NCBI GenBank assembly: GCA_025757845.1
Contig: CP107211.1
Location: 806,001-870,000, forward strand
Source of the DNA: Oscillospiraceae bacterium
GTDB lineage: Bacteria; Bacillota; Clostridia; Oscillospirales; Ruminococcaceae
Direction: 5' to 3'
Length of the DNA: 64,000 nt
Part shown: positions 1-7,369 of the stretch, piece after piece
Layout: every line of letters starts with the position of its first letter
Position numbering within the stretch: position 1 is the first letter of the stretch
Position numbers and translations under genes: made by a program
The notes under the pieces: model-generated
Told to the model about the DNA's origin: nothing
Database searches by the model: none
The model's input: only the letters and a program-made list of their open reading frames with translations

Positions 1-147
1 TTCATACGTTTGACCTGAAAGGTGCGTGCAATTCAGGGATTGTATTAAAGTACCATACAAAAGCGTGGTCTGTCAAAAGGAGGGCTCAACTTGGCATCAA
101 TTGGATAAAAGAATGTGGAGCTGTTGCTTTTTGTCAACGTGAGGCAG
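1..147. other. Unassigned flank at the window edge
   Basis: No gene is recognised here. One forward frame is open from about position 3 past position 200, but it runs through the phosphofructokinase terminator and into that gene's antisense strand, has no recognisable motif and no visible start. The stretch is more AT-rich than its surroundings, so it could be the decayed end of a neighbouring gene lying outside the window. Confidence 0.4.
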
Positions 148-186
148 AAAAAGCTGCCCCACCGGTGAGGGTGGGGCAGCCGTTTG
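148..186 (-). terminator. Rho-independent terminator of the phosphofructokinase gene
   Basis: A GC-rich stem (GCTGCCCCACC pairing with GGTGGGGCAGC, small loop) lies directly downstream of the minus-strand stop codon. Read on the minus strand it is followed by a T run. Confidence 0.8.
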
Positions 187-204
187 CAAGGGGGAGGGGA
201 GAGG

Positions 205-1284
205 TCAGCCCAGGCTCACGCCCATGCGGCGTGCCACGGTGAGCAGCTCGCAGCCCTCGGGTACGTTGCGGGTCTTGCCGGCGATGTCGGCCAGACGGTT
301 CTGGGTCACGCGGCCGTTCACCATGGCCACGGTCACGCCGTAGCGCTCGATCTCCACCAGCTTGGCGGCATAGCTGCCGAACTCGGTGGCCAGCACGCGG
401 TCGTAGGCGCTGGGGCTGCCGCCGCGCTGCATGTGGCCCGGGATGCACACACGGGTCTCCATGCCGGTCTTTTTCTGCACGGCCTGTGCGATGCGGTTGG
501 TGGCGGTGGCACCAAAGCCCTGCTCGGCACGCTTGGCCATCCAGTCCTTACGCTTCATGCGGGCTTCTTCCACGTTCATGGCACCCTCGGCCACGGCGAT
601 GATGGAAAAGTTGGAGCCTCTCTTGGCGCGGCGCTCCACGGCCTCGCACACGCGGTCGATGTCGTAGGGCATCTCGGGCAGCAGGATGATGTCGGCACCG
701 CCGGCAATGCCGGAATACAGAGTCAGCCAGCCGGCCTTGTTGCCCATGATCTCAATGCACATCACGCGGCTGTGGCTGCCGGCGGTGGTGTGGATGCGGT
801 CGATGACCTCCGTGGCAATGTCCACAGCAGTGTGGAAGCCAAAGGTCACATCGGTGCCAAAGATGTCGTTGTCGATGGTCTTGGGCAGGCCGATGATGTT
901 GAGCCCTTCCTGCGAGAGCAGGTTGGCCGTTTTGTGGGTGCCATTGCCGCCCAGGCAAAGCAGGCAGTCCAGCTTGGCGTCCTTGTAGGTCTTTTTCATG
1001 GCGGCCACTTTATCGACGTTGTCATCCTCCACCACGCGCATCATTTTAAAAGGCGTGCGCTTGGTGCCCAGGATGGTGCCGCCCAGGGTCAGAATGCCGC
1101 GGAAATCGTCCTCGGACATCTCCTTGTAGTCCCCGTTGATCAGGCCGCTGTAGCCGTTCAGGATGCCGACAATCTCCACGTTGTCACCCATGCGGGCGTA
1201 CAGTGCTTTTGCTACACCGCGGATGGTGGCGTTCAGGCCCGGACAGTCGCCGCCGGAGGTCAGGATACCAACACGTTTTTTCAT
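205..1284 (-). CDS. pfkA: 6-phosphofructokinase (ATP- or PPi-dependent not certain)
   Basis: Phosphorylates fructose 6-phosphate to fructose 1,6-bisphosphate in glycolysis. The 359-residue protein has the family N-terminus (GILTSGGDCPG, residues 6-16), the catalytic TIDND block (136-140), MG.KAGWLT, and the substrate-binding GHMQRGGS region. Two diagnostic positions are unusual. The E. coli Asp103 position is Asn114 (GGNGT), and the Gly124 position is Lys135 (GLPKTIDND). Gly is kept at the 104 position, as in ATP enzymes, while Lys at 124 is typical of PPi and mixed-type enzymes. The phosphoryl donor therefore cannot be assigned safely from sequence. The gene is monocistronic between its own promoter and terminator, and is transcribed away from the tRNA operon. 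Confidence 0.93.
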   Translation of the reverse strand: MKKRVGILTSGGDCPGLNATIRGVAKALYARMGDNVEIVGILNGYSGLINGDYKEMSEDDFRGILTLGGTILGTKRTPFKMMRVVEDDNVDKVAAMKKTYKDAKLDCLLCLGGNGTHKTANLLSQEGLNIIGLPKTIDNDIFGTDVTFGFHTAVDIATEVIDRIHTTAGSHSRVMCIEIMGNKAGWLTLYSGIAGGADIILLPEMPYDIDRVCEAVERRAKRGSNFSIIAVAEGAMNVEEARMKRKDWMAKRAEQGFGATATNRIAQAVQKKTGMETRVCIPGHMQRGGSPSAYDRVLATEFGSYAAKLVEIERYGVTVAMVNGRVTQNRLADIAGKTRNVPEGCELLTVARRMGVSLG

Positions 1285-1347
1285 TCAAAAGCCCTCTTTC
1301 CTCTGAGCTTCAGGGCCGCTGACCCTGAGCACACTATTTATAGTATA

Positions 1348-1376
1348 AGAGTATTCCGAATGCGGGTGGGTGTCAA
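1348..1376 (-). promoter_or_regulatory. Promoter of the phosphofructokinase gene
   Basis: On the minus strand, TTGACA (plus positions 1371-1376) and TACTCT (1348-1353) are separated by 17 bp. The leader is about 60 nt long. Confidence 0.65.
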
Positions 1377-1456
1377 GCCATCTGGACAAAATTTTACATG
1401 CTGCCGTGCTGCAAAAGCGCCTGGCAAAAAAGTTTGCGGAAAAAGCAAAAAAGTGG

Positions 1457-1485
1457 TTGACAAGGACACACTCTTCGGGTATAAT
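1457..1485 (+). promoter_or_regulatory. Consensus promoter of the Gln-Pro tRNA operon
   Basis: A perfect TTGACA (1457-1462), 17-bp spacer and TATAAT (1480-1485) lie about 45 bp upstream of tRNA-Gln and diverge from the phosphofructokinase promoter. Confidence 0.9.
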
Positions 1486-1529
1486 ATCCCTTGTCAGCAG
1501 CGCCGAACCGCTCCTGACAAACCGAATAA

Positions 1530-1603
1530 TGGGGATTTGCATAGTGGTAGTGCGGTAGACTCTGACTCTACTTGTGGGAGTTCGATTCTCTCATCCCCAA
1601 CCA
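1530..1603 (+). tRNA. tRNA-Gln (anticodon CTG)
   Basis: The acceptor stem TGGGGAT pairs with ATCCCCA. The anticodon loop CTCTGAC sits on a TAGA/TCTA stem, a TTCGATT T-loop is present, and CCA is encoded. A second Gln isoacceptor (TTG) lies at 9741. Confidence 0.95.
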
Positions 1604-1632
1604 GACCGCAGCCCAATCGGCTGCGGTATTTT

Positions 1633-1708
1633 CGGGGCATAGCGCAGTTGGTAGCGCGCCTCGTTCGGGACGAGGAGGCCGTGGGTTCAAATCCCGCTGC
1701 TCCGACCA
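1633..1708 (+). tRNA. tRNA-Pro (anticodon CGG)
   Basis: Acceptor CGGGGCA/TGCTCCG, anticodon loop TTCGGGA on a CCTCG/CGAGG stem, TTCAAAT T-loop and encoded CCA. It is cotranscribed with tRNA-Gln, 29 bp apart. Its 3' end is repeated in inverted orientation just beyond the terminator (see findings). Confidence 0.95.
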
Positions 1709-1768
1709 AAAAAAGCAGACACACGTTTGTGTGTCTGCTTTTTTGTTTGTCGGAGCCGGGATTTGAAC
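1685..1768. repeat. Inverted duplication of the tRNA-Pro 3' end around its terminator
   Basis: The left arm (1685-1724) runs from the T-loop through the acceptor, CCA and the terminator 5' arm. The right arm (about 1726-1768), read in reverse complement, gives GTTCAAATCCCG, then GCTCCGAC, then AAAGCAGACACAC, so it repeats the left arm with only small indels. The symmetry goes well beyond a normal terminator and suggests an inverted tRNA fragment left by recombination. Confidence 0.7.
1709..1747 (+). terminator. Terminator of the Gln-Pro tRNA operon
   Basis: AAAAGCAGACACAC pairs with GTGTGTCTGCTTTT around a GTTT loop, with flanking A and T runs. The outer flanks extend the symmetry into the tRNA-Pro 3' end. 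Confidence 0.85.
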
Positions 1769-1781
1769 AGGGCGGCGGCAT
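1758..1781. repeat. 24-bp direct repeat X, copy 1
   Basis: Identical over 24 bp to 2121-2144. The unit begins GGGATTTGAACAGGG, whose reverse complement contains the tRNA T-loop string GTTCAAATCCC. Confidence 0.8.
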
Positions 1782-1818
1782 GAAATGCCGTAAACAAAGC
1801 CATAGCATGGCTTTGTTT

Positions 1819-1851
1819 AGCCCGCGGGTCCCAACCAGTAGGAAAGTCTAC
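1819..1851. repeat. 33-bp repeat Y, copy 1
   Basis: Matches 2064-2096 at 30 of 33 positions, sharing the start AGCCCGCGGGTCCCA and the end GTCTAC. The stretch between the two Y copies holds a GC-rich hairpin and no recognisable gene. Confidence 0.7.
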
Positions 1852-2063
1852 CCAGGGAGAAGTCGTAACACATTCGTGTACTGGTCTTTTTTAATCTCCG
1901 CAGCGGGATTTGCAGCGGAGGCGACCGCCGCCTGCGGCGGGAACAGGGAGCCGAGGCTGGGGCAGCGGTCAGCAAGACGCGAATGCCGCTCAAGGCATGA
2001 AGCGGATGCTGGGTGACCGCAACCCGGTACAGGGCGGCCCTGCCGCAGGCAGGGTAAGCAATC

Positions 2064-2096
2064 AGCCCGCGGGTCCCACCCGGTAGGAATGTCTAC
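2064..2096. repeat. 33-bp repeat Y, copy 2
   Basis: Partner of 1819-1851, with three mismatches. It lies just beyond the 3' end of the csm5 remnant. Confidence 0.7.
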
Positions 2097-2120
2097 AGGG
2101 GTGCATGCTGCAGGAGCAGT

Positions 2121-2144
2121 GGGATTTGAACAGGGCGGCGGCAT
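2121..2144. repeat. 24-bp direct repeat X, copy 2
   Basis: Identical to 1758-1781. Its flank (reverse complement CACTGCTCC after the T-loop-like string) is even closer to the tRNA-Pro 3' end. On the minus strand it is read as the tail of the csm5 remnant. Confidence 0.8.
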
Positions 2145-2378
2145 AACCGTCCTTCAGGTAAGGGTAACCGACCGTTTTGGAGAGGAAGCCGGTGCCGCCG
2201 CCAAGGATGAGATGCGGGGTGTCCGGAATGTTTGCGACGGGGTGGCCCTGCGGGAAGTGCGATAGGAAGGCATCCTGATAAAAGCGGCTGAACTCGGCGA
2301 TGGCTTCCAGCAGGGCATCCTTTGTAATGGGATGGGCATACCGGTTGAGAATGCTCTGGTCCAGCGTCAGCCGGCACC
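2145..2378 (-). pseudogene. csm5 remnant (type III-A CRISPR-Cas RAMP protein)
   Basis: Translating the minus strand in the frame that includes LTLDQSILNRYAHPITKDA, then LILGGGTGFLSKTVGYPYL, gives the glycine-rich 'GGGTGF-KT' signature of Csm5, a type III-A effector-complex subunit. Only about 75 codons remain: there is no N-terminal part, and the C-terminal side runs directly into repeat X. It is out of frame with the csm4 piece upstream. It was found by reading the frame rather than from a complete ORF, so the exact edges are approximate. Confidence 0.68.
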
Positions 2379-2640
2379 GTCGGTCACGCTGGCCTTGGTC
2401 TGCTCGTAGGCCTGGCCAAAGCTCTGGTCCAGCTCGTCCAGCGGGTAGGTGCCGCTGTGCAGGCTGGCGGTGTAGCGGTCGAATTTGGAGGCCGGGATCC
2501 AGGCAAGCTTTTTGACCGCCTTGCGCTCAACGGTGGAAAGCTCGGCAGGGGATGTGGATGCGGCGATCGGCTTGGGCAGGTAAAAGGCATCTCCCCGCCA
2601 GGGCATGGCATCGCTGATGCGCAGGGCGGCCTGCAGGGTG
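2367..2640 (-). pseudogene. csm4 remnant (type III-A CRISPR-Cas RAMP protein)
   Basis: Contains RISDAMPWRGDAFYLPKPI followed by ERKAVKKLAWIPASKFDRY. This matches the Csm4 block 'SDAFPY.GD..YLPKP ... KK.K.IP...F'. It is fused in frame behind the cas10 fragment and stops soon after, so both ends of csm4 are missing. The order cas10-csm4-csm5 on one strand matches type III-A operons, with csm2, csm3 and the cas10 tail removed. Confidence 0.72.
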
Positions 2641-2862
2641 TGGTTCCAGGCACCGACCAGAAAGACGTCGTCGCCGCCGGCGTAGACGATGCTGACCCAA
2701 AGCCCCTGCAGCAGGCCGTTGATGTGGTACTTGAAGAACAGCGACATCTGCCGCGAGAACGCTGCGGCGCGGAACAGGTTGATGGACGGGCTGAGCGTCC
2801 GCACCAGCCGGTTCTTGGTGTAGGAACGCACAGCGTCGGCGCAGAGGGCGGAGTCGTTCGAG
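2640..2862 (-). pseudogene. cas10/csm1 remnant with GGDD palm motif
   Basis: The frame reads INLFRAAAFSRQMSLFFKYHI and then SIVYAGGDDVFLVGAW. This is the second palm-domain signature of Cas10/Csm1, the cyclic-oligoadenylate-making large subunit of type III CRISPR effectors; the GGDD codons are at 2667-2678. The HD nuclease, the first palm domain and everything after the GGDD strand are absent. The upstream edge falls at about 2850-2870, where the opposite-strand zinc-peptidase fragment begins. The fragment cannot encode a working Cas10. Confidence 0.8.
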
Positions 2863-2911
2863 AACGAAAGGAACCGAACTGGCAAAGCAGCTGGCCGCCT
2901 ATGAGCTTGCC

Positions 2912-3313
2912 ATGCTGGGGGTGCCGGACGGGACAGAGATCACGGTCCAGCCGCTCGACGAGGATCGGTTGGGCTACTACAGCGCTGCTTCCCGGCAGAT
3001 CGTGCTCTCCCGGTCTGTGCTGGAAAGCGGGAGTGCGCAGGAGACCATGGACACCATCGCCCACGAGGCGTTTCATGTACAGCAGGCTTATGTGGTGGAA
3101 AACATCGACTGGGACGATGCCGCGACCCAGGCGGCCTACTACGACCAGGCCAGACGATGGCTGCGGAACTATCAGAATGGGTACGTCTCGGGCGAGGAGG
3201 ACATCCTGGGCTACTACTTCCAGCCGGTGGAGATCGATGCCAGAGCCTATGCAGCAGAAGAGACCGAGCGCCTGCAGGGGCTGATCGACAAAGAGCTGCA
3301 GAAAGAGACCTGA
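2912..3313 (+). CDS. Zincin-like metallopeptidase-domain protein, 5'-truncated
   Basis: Function unknown. The 133-residue product has an HEAFH zinc motif (HExxH) and a downstream DARAYAAEE segment that could supply the third ligand. The frame stays open upstream to about 2852 and reads a plausible helix (GTELAKQLAAYELA) before this ATG. The gene therefore appears to have lost its 5' end at the junction with the cas10 remnant, rather than truly starting here. No clear Shine-Dalgarno site precedes the ATG. It is probably a truncated and possibly unexpressed gene; a small intact peptidase is the alternative. Confidence 0.55.
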   Translation: MLGVPDGTEITVQPLDEDRLGYYSAASRQIVLSRSVLESGSAQETMDTIAHEAFHVQQAYVVENIDWDDAATQAAYYDQARRWLRNYQNGYVSGEEDILGYYFQPVEIDARAYAAEETERLQGLIDKELQKET

Positions 3314-3318
3314 CAAGA

Positions 3319-3358
3319 AAAGCAGAGCGTCCCGCAGAAGGGGAGCGCTCTGCTTTTT
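3319..3358 (+). terminator. Terminator after the zincin-like gene
   Basis: AGCAGAGCG pairs with CGCTCTGCT, followed by TTTTT, starting a few bases after the stop codon. Confidence 0.8.
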
Positions 3359-3363
3359 CAATA

Positions 3364-3392
3364 TTCCCGAAACGCCGGTTCTGCGGTATAAT
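3364..3392 (+). promoter_or_regulatory. Probable promoter of the glycerate kinase gene
   Basis: A perfect TATAAT at 3387-3392. A weak -35 (TTCCCG) lies 17 bp upstream, about 65 bp before the start codon. Confidence 0.5.
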
Positions 3393-3454
3393 GGAGCCGG
3401 ATGGACCGGCCTGCCGTGTCGGACGCGGACCGGAAACGAAAGGAGCTCTTGTTT

Positions 3455-4684
3455 ATGGAAAAAACGCTGCGCAGCTGCGCGGATCAGATCGTGGAAGCCA
3501 GCATCCGGGCGGTTCTGCCGGACGAGGCGGTCCGCCGTGCGCTGAAGGATTTTCACCCGGAAGGGCGCACGGTGCTGGTGGCCGCCGGAAAAGCCGCATG
3601 GCAGATGGCACATGCTGCCGTTGCCGTGCTGGGGTATGTGGACGGCGGTGTGGTCGTGACCAAATACGACCATGTAAAAGGGAAGATCCCCGGTGTGACC
3701 TGCTGCGAGGCAGGCCACCCGGTGCCGGACGCCAACAGCTTTGCCGCCACCCAGAAGGCGCTGGAGCTGGTGCGGGGTCTGCAGCCAGAGGACACGGTGC
3801 TGTTCCTGCTTTCCGGCGGCGGAAGTGCACTGTTTGAAAAGCCGCTCATCCCTGCAGAGGAGCTGCAGGACATTACGTCCCAGCTGCTGGCCAGCGGCGC
3901 AGACATCGTGGAGATGAACACCATCCGCAAGCGTCTGTCCGGCGTCAAGGGCGGGCGGTTCGCGCAGGCTTGCGCCCCGGCACAGGTGTTCAGCATCGTC
4001 CTCAGCGACATTCTGGGCGACCCGCTGGATATGATCGCCAGCGGCCCGGCGGTGCCGGACACCTCCACCTGCGGGCAGGCGATCGCCATTGCTGAGAAAT
4101 ACCACCTGCGCCTGCCGACCGCGGCACAGGAGCTGCTGCGGCAGGAGACCCCCAAGGCTCTGACCAACGTGACCACCCGCATCACCGGCAGTGTGCGGGA
4201 GCTGTGCACGGCAGCCGCTGCGGCCTGCCGTGCGCTGGGGTATGAGCCGGTGCTTCTCACTGACCGGCTCTGCTGCGAGGCGCGGGAGGCGGGCAGCTTC
4301 CTTGGTTCGGTGGTCCGCACCCATGCGGGCGGAGGCCGGAAGCTGGCTTACATTGCAGGCGGCGAGACCGTGGTGCACCTGACCGGCAAGGGCTTGGGCG
4401 GGCGCAACCAGGAGCTAGCCCTTGCGGCGGCTCCTGCGCTGGCCGGGCTGAAACACTGCTGTGTGTTCTCGGTGGGCAGCGACGGCACCGACGGCCCCAC
4501 CGATGCCGCTGGCGGCTATGTGGACGGCGAGACGGAAGCCGCCCTTCGCGCAGCCGGGCGGGACGTGTACCGCACCCTCGCCGACAACGACGCCTACCAT
4601 GCTTTGCAGGCGGTGGGCGGGCTCATCCGCACGGGCGCTACCGGCACGAACGTCAACGACGTGGCCGTGGCGCTGGTGGAGTGA
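3455..4684 (+). CDS. Glycerate 2-kinase (MOFRL / DUF4147 family)
   Basis: Phosphorylates glycerate to 2-phosphoglycerate, feeding lower glycolysis. The 409-residue protein has the N-terminal DUF4147 domain with the glycine-rich LLSGGGSALFEKP and MNTIRKRLSGVKGG nucleotide/substrate segments. It also has the C-terminal MOFRL domain ending in the family signature TGATGTNVNDVAVAL. The start at 3455 is chosen because AGGAG sits 10 bp upstream; the in-frame ATG at 3401 has no such site and lies close behind the promoter. It is monocistronic, and the neighbours do not suggest a specific glycerate source. Confidence 0.92.
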   Translation: MEKTLRSCADQIVEASIRAVLPDEAVRRALKDFHPEGRTVLVAAGKAAWQMAHAAVAVLGYVDGGVVVTKYDHVKGKIPGVTCCEAGHPVPDANSFAATQKALELVRGLQPEDTVLFLLSGGGSALFEKPLIPAEELQDITSQLLASGADIVEMNTIRKRLSGVKGGRFAQACAPAQVFSIVLSDILGDPLDMIASGPAVPDTSTCGQAIAIAEKYHLRLPTAAQELLRQETPKALTNVTTRITGSVRELCTAAAAACRALGYEPVLLTDRLCCEAREAGSFLGSVVRTHAGGGRKLAYIAGGETVVHLTGKGLGGRNQELALAAAPALAGLKHCCVFSVGSDGTDGPTDAAGGYVDGETEAALRAAGRDVYRTLADNDAYHALQAVGGLIRTGATGTNVNDVAVALVE

Positions 4685-4816
4685 ACACCGGGGTCACGCC
4701 TGGTTCCGCAGGGGCAGCTCCGGCAGAAGCGCCCGGTCTTTCGGCTTGCAGAGGATGTGATACTGCACCATCGTCTGAAAAAATAATCCGCACACCGTAA
4801 AAGAATAGAGACTTGA

Positions 4817-4852
4817 TTCGCCGTTTCAGCTACGAAACGGCGAATTTTTTGT
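4817..4852 (+). terminator. Terminator downstream of the glycerate kinase
   Basis: ATTCGCCGTTTC pairs with GAAACGGCGAAT around AGCTAC, followed by TTTTT. It lies between two convergent genes, about 130 bp from the kinase stop codon. Confidence 0.75.
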
Positions 4853-4928
4853 GAGAGAAAATACCCCCGGCACAAACAGAGCTCTGGGGTTGCCCTGTCT
4901 ATGTCGGGGGGATTTCAGGCGGCTTTTG

Positions 4929-5750
4929 TCATTTCTGTTTGCGTTTTCTGCCGGAGACCAGCAGGCCGATGAGCAAAAGCAGCAGCAGCGGCACGGCCAG
5001 CAGCGGCGCAATGAGGATGGGCTCAATGCGGGTGGCGTCAGCCGAAACGCGGATGCGCTTGAGGTTCTCCAGGGCGGTGACACGGTGACCGCGCACCAGC
5101 AGCCGGTGGGTGTTGATGCCGTAGGGGGTGCAGGTCATCAGGGTGACGTAGTCCTTGCCGTCCACCACCTTCAGCTCGTCCACCTCGGTGGGCAGCACGA
5201 TGGAGATCTTGTCCACCTCGTAGGTCAGCTCCCGGTCCAGCACGGTGATGGTGAAGGTGTCGCCCACCTCCAGTCGGTCCAGATGGGTGAACAGCTTGGC
5301 GCTGGGCAGGCCGCGGTGTGCCGAGATCACGGCGTGGGTGCTCTCGCCGCCCACCGGCAGGCTGGTGCCTTCCAGATGGCCTGCGGCCACCTGCAGCACG
5401 GCGTCGCTGGTGCCGTGATAGATGGGCAGCTCCACCCCGATGCGGGGAATGGTGATGTAGCCCATAATGCCGGTGCCGGTCACGTCCAGCGTGGTGCTGT
5501 AGGTGGAAAAGCGGTCGGCGTGGTACAGGGCATCCGGGTCGGCGGCGATCTTTTGATTAAAGACGTCGGCGGCATCAAAATAGGCCGTGTAGTCGGCGTC
5601 GGACAGGCCGTCCACCTGTTGGGCGTAGCTGTTGACAACCCTGGTCTGGTTGCGCTGGTTGATGTAATCGCTGATGGTAGGGTAGAGCATCACCGCAAGG
5701 CCCACAAAGAAAATGAGGACGAGCAGGATGGTGCCGGAGTGCTTTTTCAT
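4929..5750 (-). CDS. Class C sortase (pilin polymerase)
   Basis: A transpeptidase that joins LPXTG pilin subunits through isopeptide bonds at the outer face of the membrane. The 273-residue protein has an N-terminal membrane segment (about residues 7-25), the catalytic His145 in SAHRG, Cys207 in TLMTCTPYG and the Arg of NTHRLLVRG. A second C-terminal membrane segment (about 245-268) ends in a basic KRKQK tail, which is the class C arrangement. It is the last gene of the minus-strand pilus operon, directly after the pilin gene. A hairpin between the two may lower its expression relative to pilin. Confidence 0.93.
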   Translation of the reverse strand: MKKHSGTILLVLIFFVGLAVMLYPTISDYINQRNQTRVVNSYAQQVDGLSDADYTAYFDAADVFNQKIAADPDALYHADRFSTYSTTLDVTGTGIMGYITIPRIGVELPIYHGTSDAVLQVAAGHLEGTSLPVGGESTHAVISAHRGLPSAKLFTHLDRLEVGDTFTITVLDRELTYEVDKISIVLPTEVDELKVVDGKDYVTLMTCTPYGINTHRLLVRGHRVTALENLKRIRVSADATRIEPILIAPLLAVPLLLLLLIGLLVSGRKRKQK

Positions 5751-5771
5751 GGCAAGGCCCTCTGTGCTGTG

Positions 5772-5808
5772 AAAAAGGAGCGGAGGCGAGTTGGTCGCCC
5801 CCGCTCCG
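5772..5808 (-). terminator. Intercistronic hairpin between pilin and sortase genes
   Basis: Read on the minus strand, GGAGCGGGGGCGA pairs with TCGCCTCCGCTCC and is followed by TTTTT. It lies after the pilin stop and before the sortase start, so it may be a partial terminator that sets a high pilin-to-sortase ratio. Confidence 0.7.
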
Positions 5809-5829
5809 GGTGTTTTCAGGGATGGTTGC

Positions 5830-7275
5830 TTAGTTCTTGTGCTCCATGCGCTTCTTGGTGACCAGCAGCACGACTGCTGCCACCATCAGGCCGCCGCCGA
5901 TGACATAGAACAGGGTAGTGCCCATGCCACCGGTGCTGGGCAGCACGGTGCCGGCGTTGTTCTCAACGACTACACCGCCATTGCCCTCGGCCCAGGTGGT
6001 GGCACCAGTCTCCAGAGTGGCGTTCTGAGAACCCTCGCTGAGCTTGACTTCCTGACGCTCGGTGAGCTTGTTGTAGCCATCAGGAGCAAGGGTCTCATCC
6101 AGCCAGTAGTTGACCTTGTCCAGGCCGGAGATGTGGACCTTGCCGTTGACTACGATGGTATCGGTAACATTCTCGCCGTTCTCGGTGTCCAGAGCCACAC
6201 GGTAACTGCCGTCCGCATTTTTCACAAACCGAAGGGCTGTATCGCTGGTTTTGGTTTCGTACAGCTTGAACTTAGCACCGTTCAGCAGGGTGTGGGTGCC
6301 GTCCTCGTTTGCCGTGCCGTCCACCTTCACCAGGTCGAACTCGTGGGTGTAAGTGGTGGTCTCCTTGTTGACGGTCTGCTTGTTGCCGTAGTGCAGGGTT
6401 GCGCTGTTCTTGTTGCCAGCAACAACGGCGTCCTTGTTCAGGGTAGCGGTGTAGGTCACAACGATCGTCTCATCGACCTTGCCTGCAACATAGCTGTCGT
6501 TGAAGGCGAGGGTGAAGGTGGGGTCGCCTTCCTTTTGCTTGAGAGTCAGTTTGGCATTGTTGTCGTTGAGAGCCACGCCATCGACCTGGATGCTGCCAGA
6601 ACTAAAGCTCAGGCCAGCATCCATGGTATCGGTGACCACATAATTCTGAGCACCGGCTTTTACATGGATGGTGATCTTGAACTCCACGGTATCACCGATC
6701 TTGGCGTCGTTGGTGGTATCCCAGGCATCACCGTTCTTGACCTCTTTCTCGATGGTGGGCTGGCCGTTCTTCTCCGTGATGGTGACATTGGGCTTGGTGG
6801 TATTCAGGCCGCACAGAGCACCCAGAGAGCTGTCCACCAGATAGTAGCCCAGGTCCAGGTTGGGGAAGATAACATCGCTTCCGGTGCTGGTCTGAGACTC
6901 AGCAGCAGCGGAAACCTTGTTTTCGGTAGCCCACTTCAGGGCCAGCTTGGCAAATTCTGCTTTGTCAGAATCCTGGCTCTTTGCGGCATTCCAAGTGGGG
7001 TGGCCGTTGGTCAGGTCGATGTAGTCCTTGCCGGCACCCGTCTTGAAGAAATTCTCCCAAGCCGATTCTACGGTGTAGGAATAGGTCTTGCTTTCAGCGT
7101 TGTAGCTGTCCAGCTTGAACATGCGGTAGATGGTGTAGGTCTCACCACTTACAGTGCCGTCGATGGTGATGGAACCTTTGGGGGCATTGGTCTCTGCAAA
7201 AGCAGGCACGGCCATAGCCAGCACCAAGGCTGCTGCCAGCAGGGCAGCAAACAGTTTTTTGAACGTCTTTTTCAT
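5830..7275 (-). CDS. LPXTG-anchored major pilin / SpaA-type backbone protein
   Basis: Secreted pilus subunit of 481 residues. A signal peptide (about residues 1-27, ending AFA-E) precedes a SpaA-like N-terminal domain. A CnaB-type domain follows, with the isopeptide Lys in FDLVKVDG and an E-box glutamate in WLDETLAPDGY. The sorting signal LPSTG (445-449) is followed by a hydrophobic segment and the KKRMEHKN tail. No canonical WxxxVxVYPK pilin motif is obvious; PTIEKEVK at the end of the first domain may hold the linking lysine. It lies between signal peptidase I and sortase C genes, so polymerisation into a pilus is the likely role. Confidence 0.9.
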   Translation of the reverse strand: MKKTFKKLFAALLAAALVLAMAVPAFAETNAPKGSITIDGTVSGETYTIYRMFKLDSYNAESKTYSYTVESAWENFFKTGAGKDYIDLTNGHPTWNAAKSQDSDKAEFAKLALKWATENKVSAAAESQTSTGSDVIFPNLDLGYYLVDSSLGALCGLNTTKPNVTITEKNGQPTIEKEVKNGDAWDTTNDAKIGDTVEFKITIHVKAGAQNYVVTDTMDAGLSFSSGSIQVDGVALNDNNAKLTLKQKEGDPTFTLAFNDSYVAGKVDETIVVTYTATLNKDAVVAGNKNSATLHYGNKQTVNKETTTYTHEFDLVKVDGTANEDGTHTLLNGAKFKLYETKTSDTALRFVKNADGSYRVALDTENGENVTDTIVVNGKVHISGLDKVNYWLDETLAPDGYNKLTERQEVKLSEGSQNATLETGATTWAEGNGGVVVENNAGTVLPSTGGMGTTLFYVIGGGLMVAAVVLLVTKKRMEHKN

Positions 7276-7369
7276 GAGGGGATGATTCGCTCCTTTCCAG
7301 ATGGGGGGAATTTATGCACACAACATTGCTTCGGAGGCGGGACACATTCGCCCGCTCCGCAGGCACAAA

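Noticed and set aside
1494..1808. Minus-strand reading frame across the Gln-Pro tRNA operon
   Set aside because: It is the antisense of two well-supported tRNAs and their terminator; such frames are a common false call.
1859..1870. A 12-nt match to the 3' part of 16S rRNA (GAAGTCGTAACA)
   Set aside because: The match does not extend on either side, and no rRNA gene or other rRNA-like sequence is nearby. It is taken as chance.
2384..4378. Long minus-strand reading frame antisense to the glycerate kinase
   Set aside because: The codon pattern follows the opposite strand's GC bias. Only its last part coincides with the CRISPR remnants, in the wrong frame.
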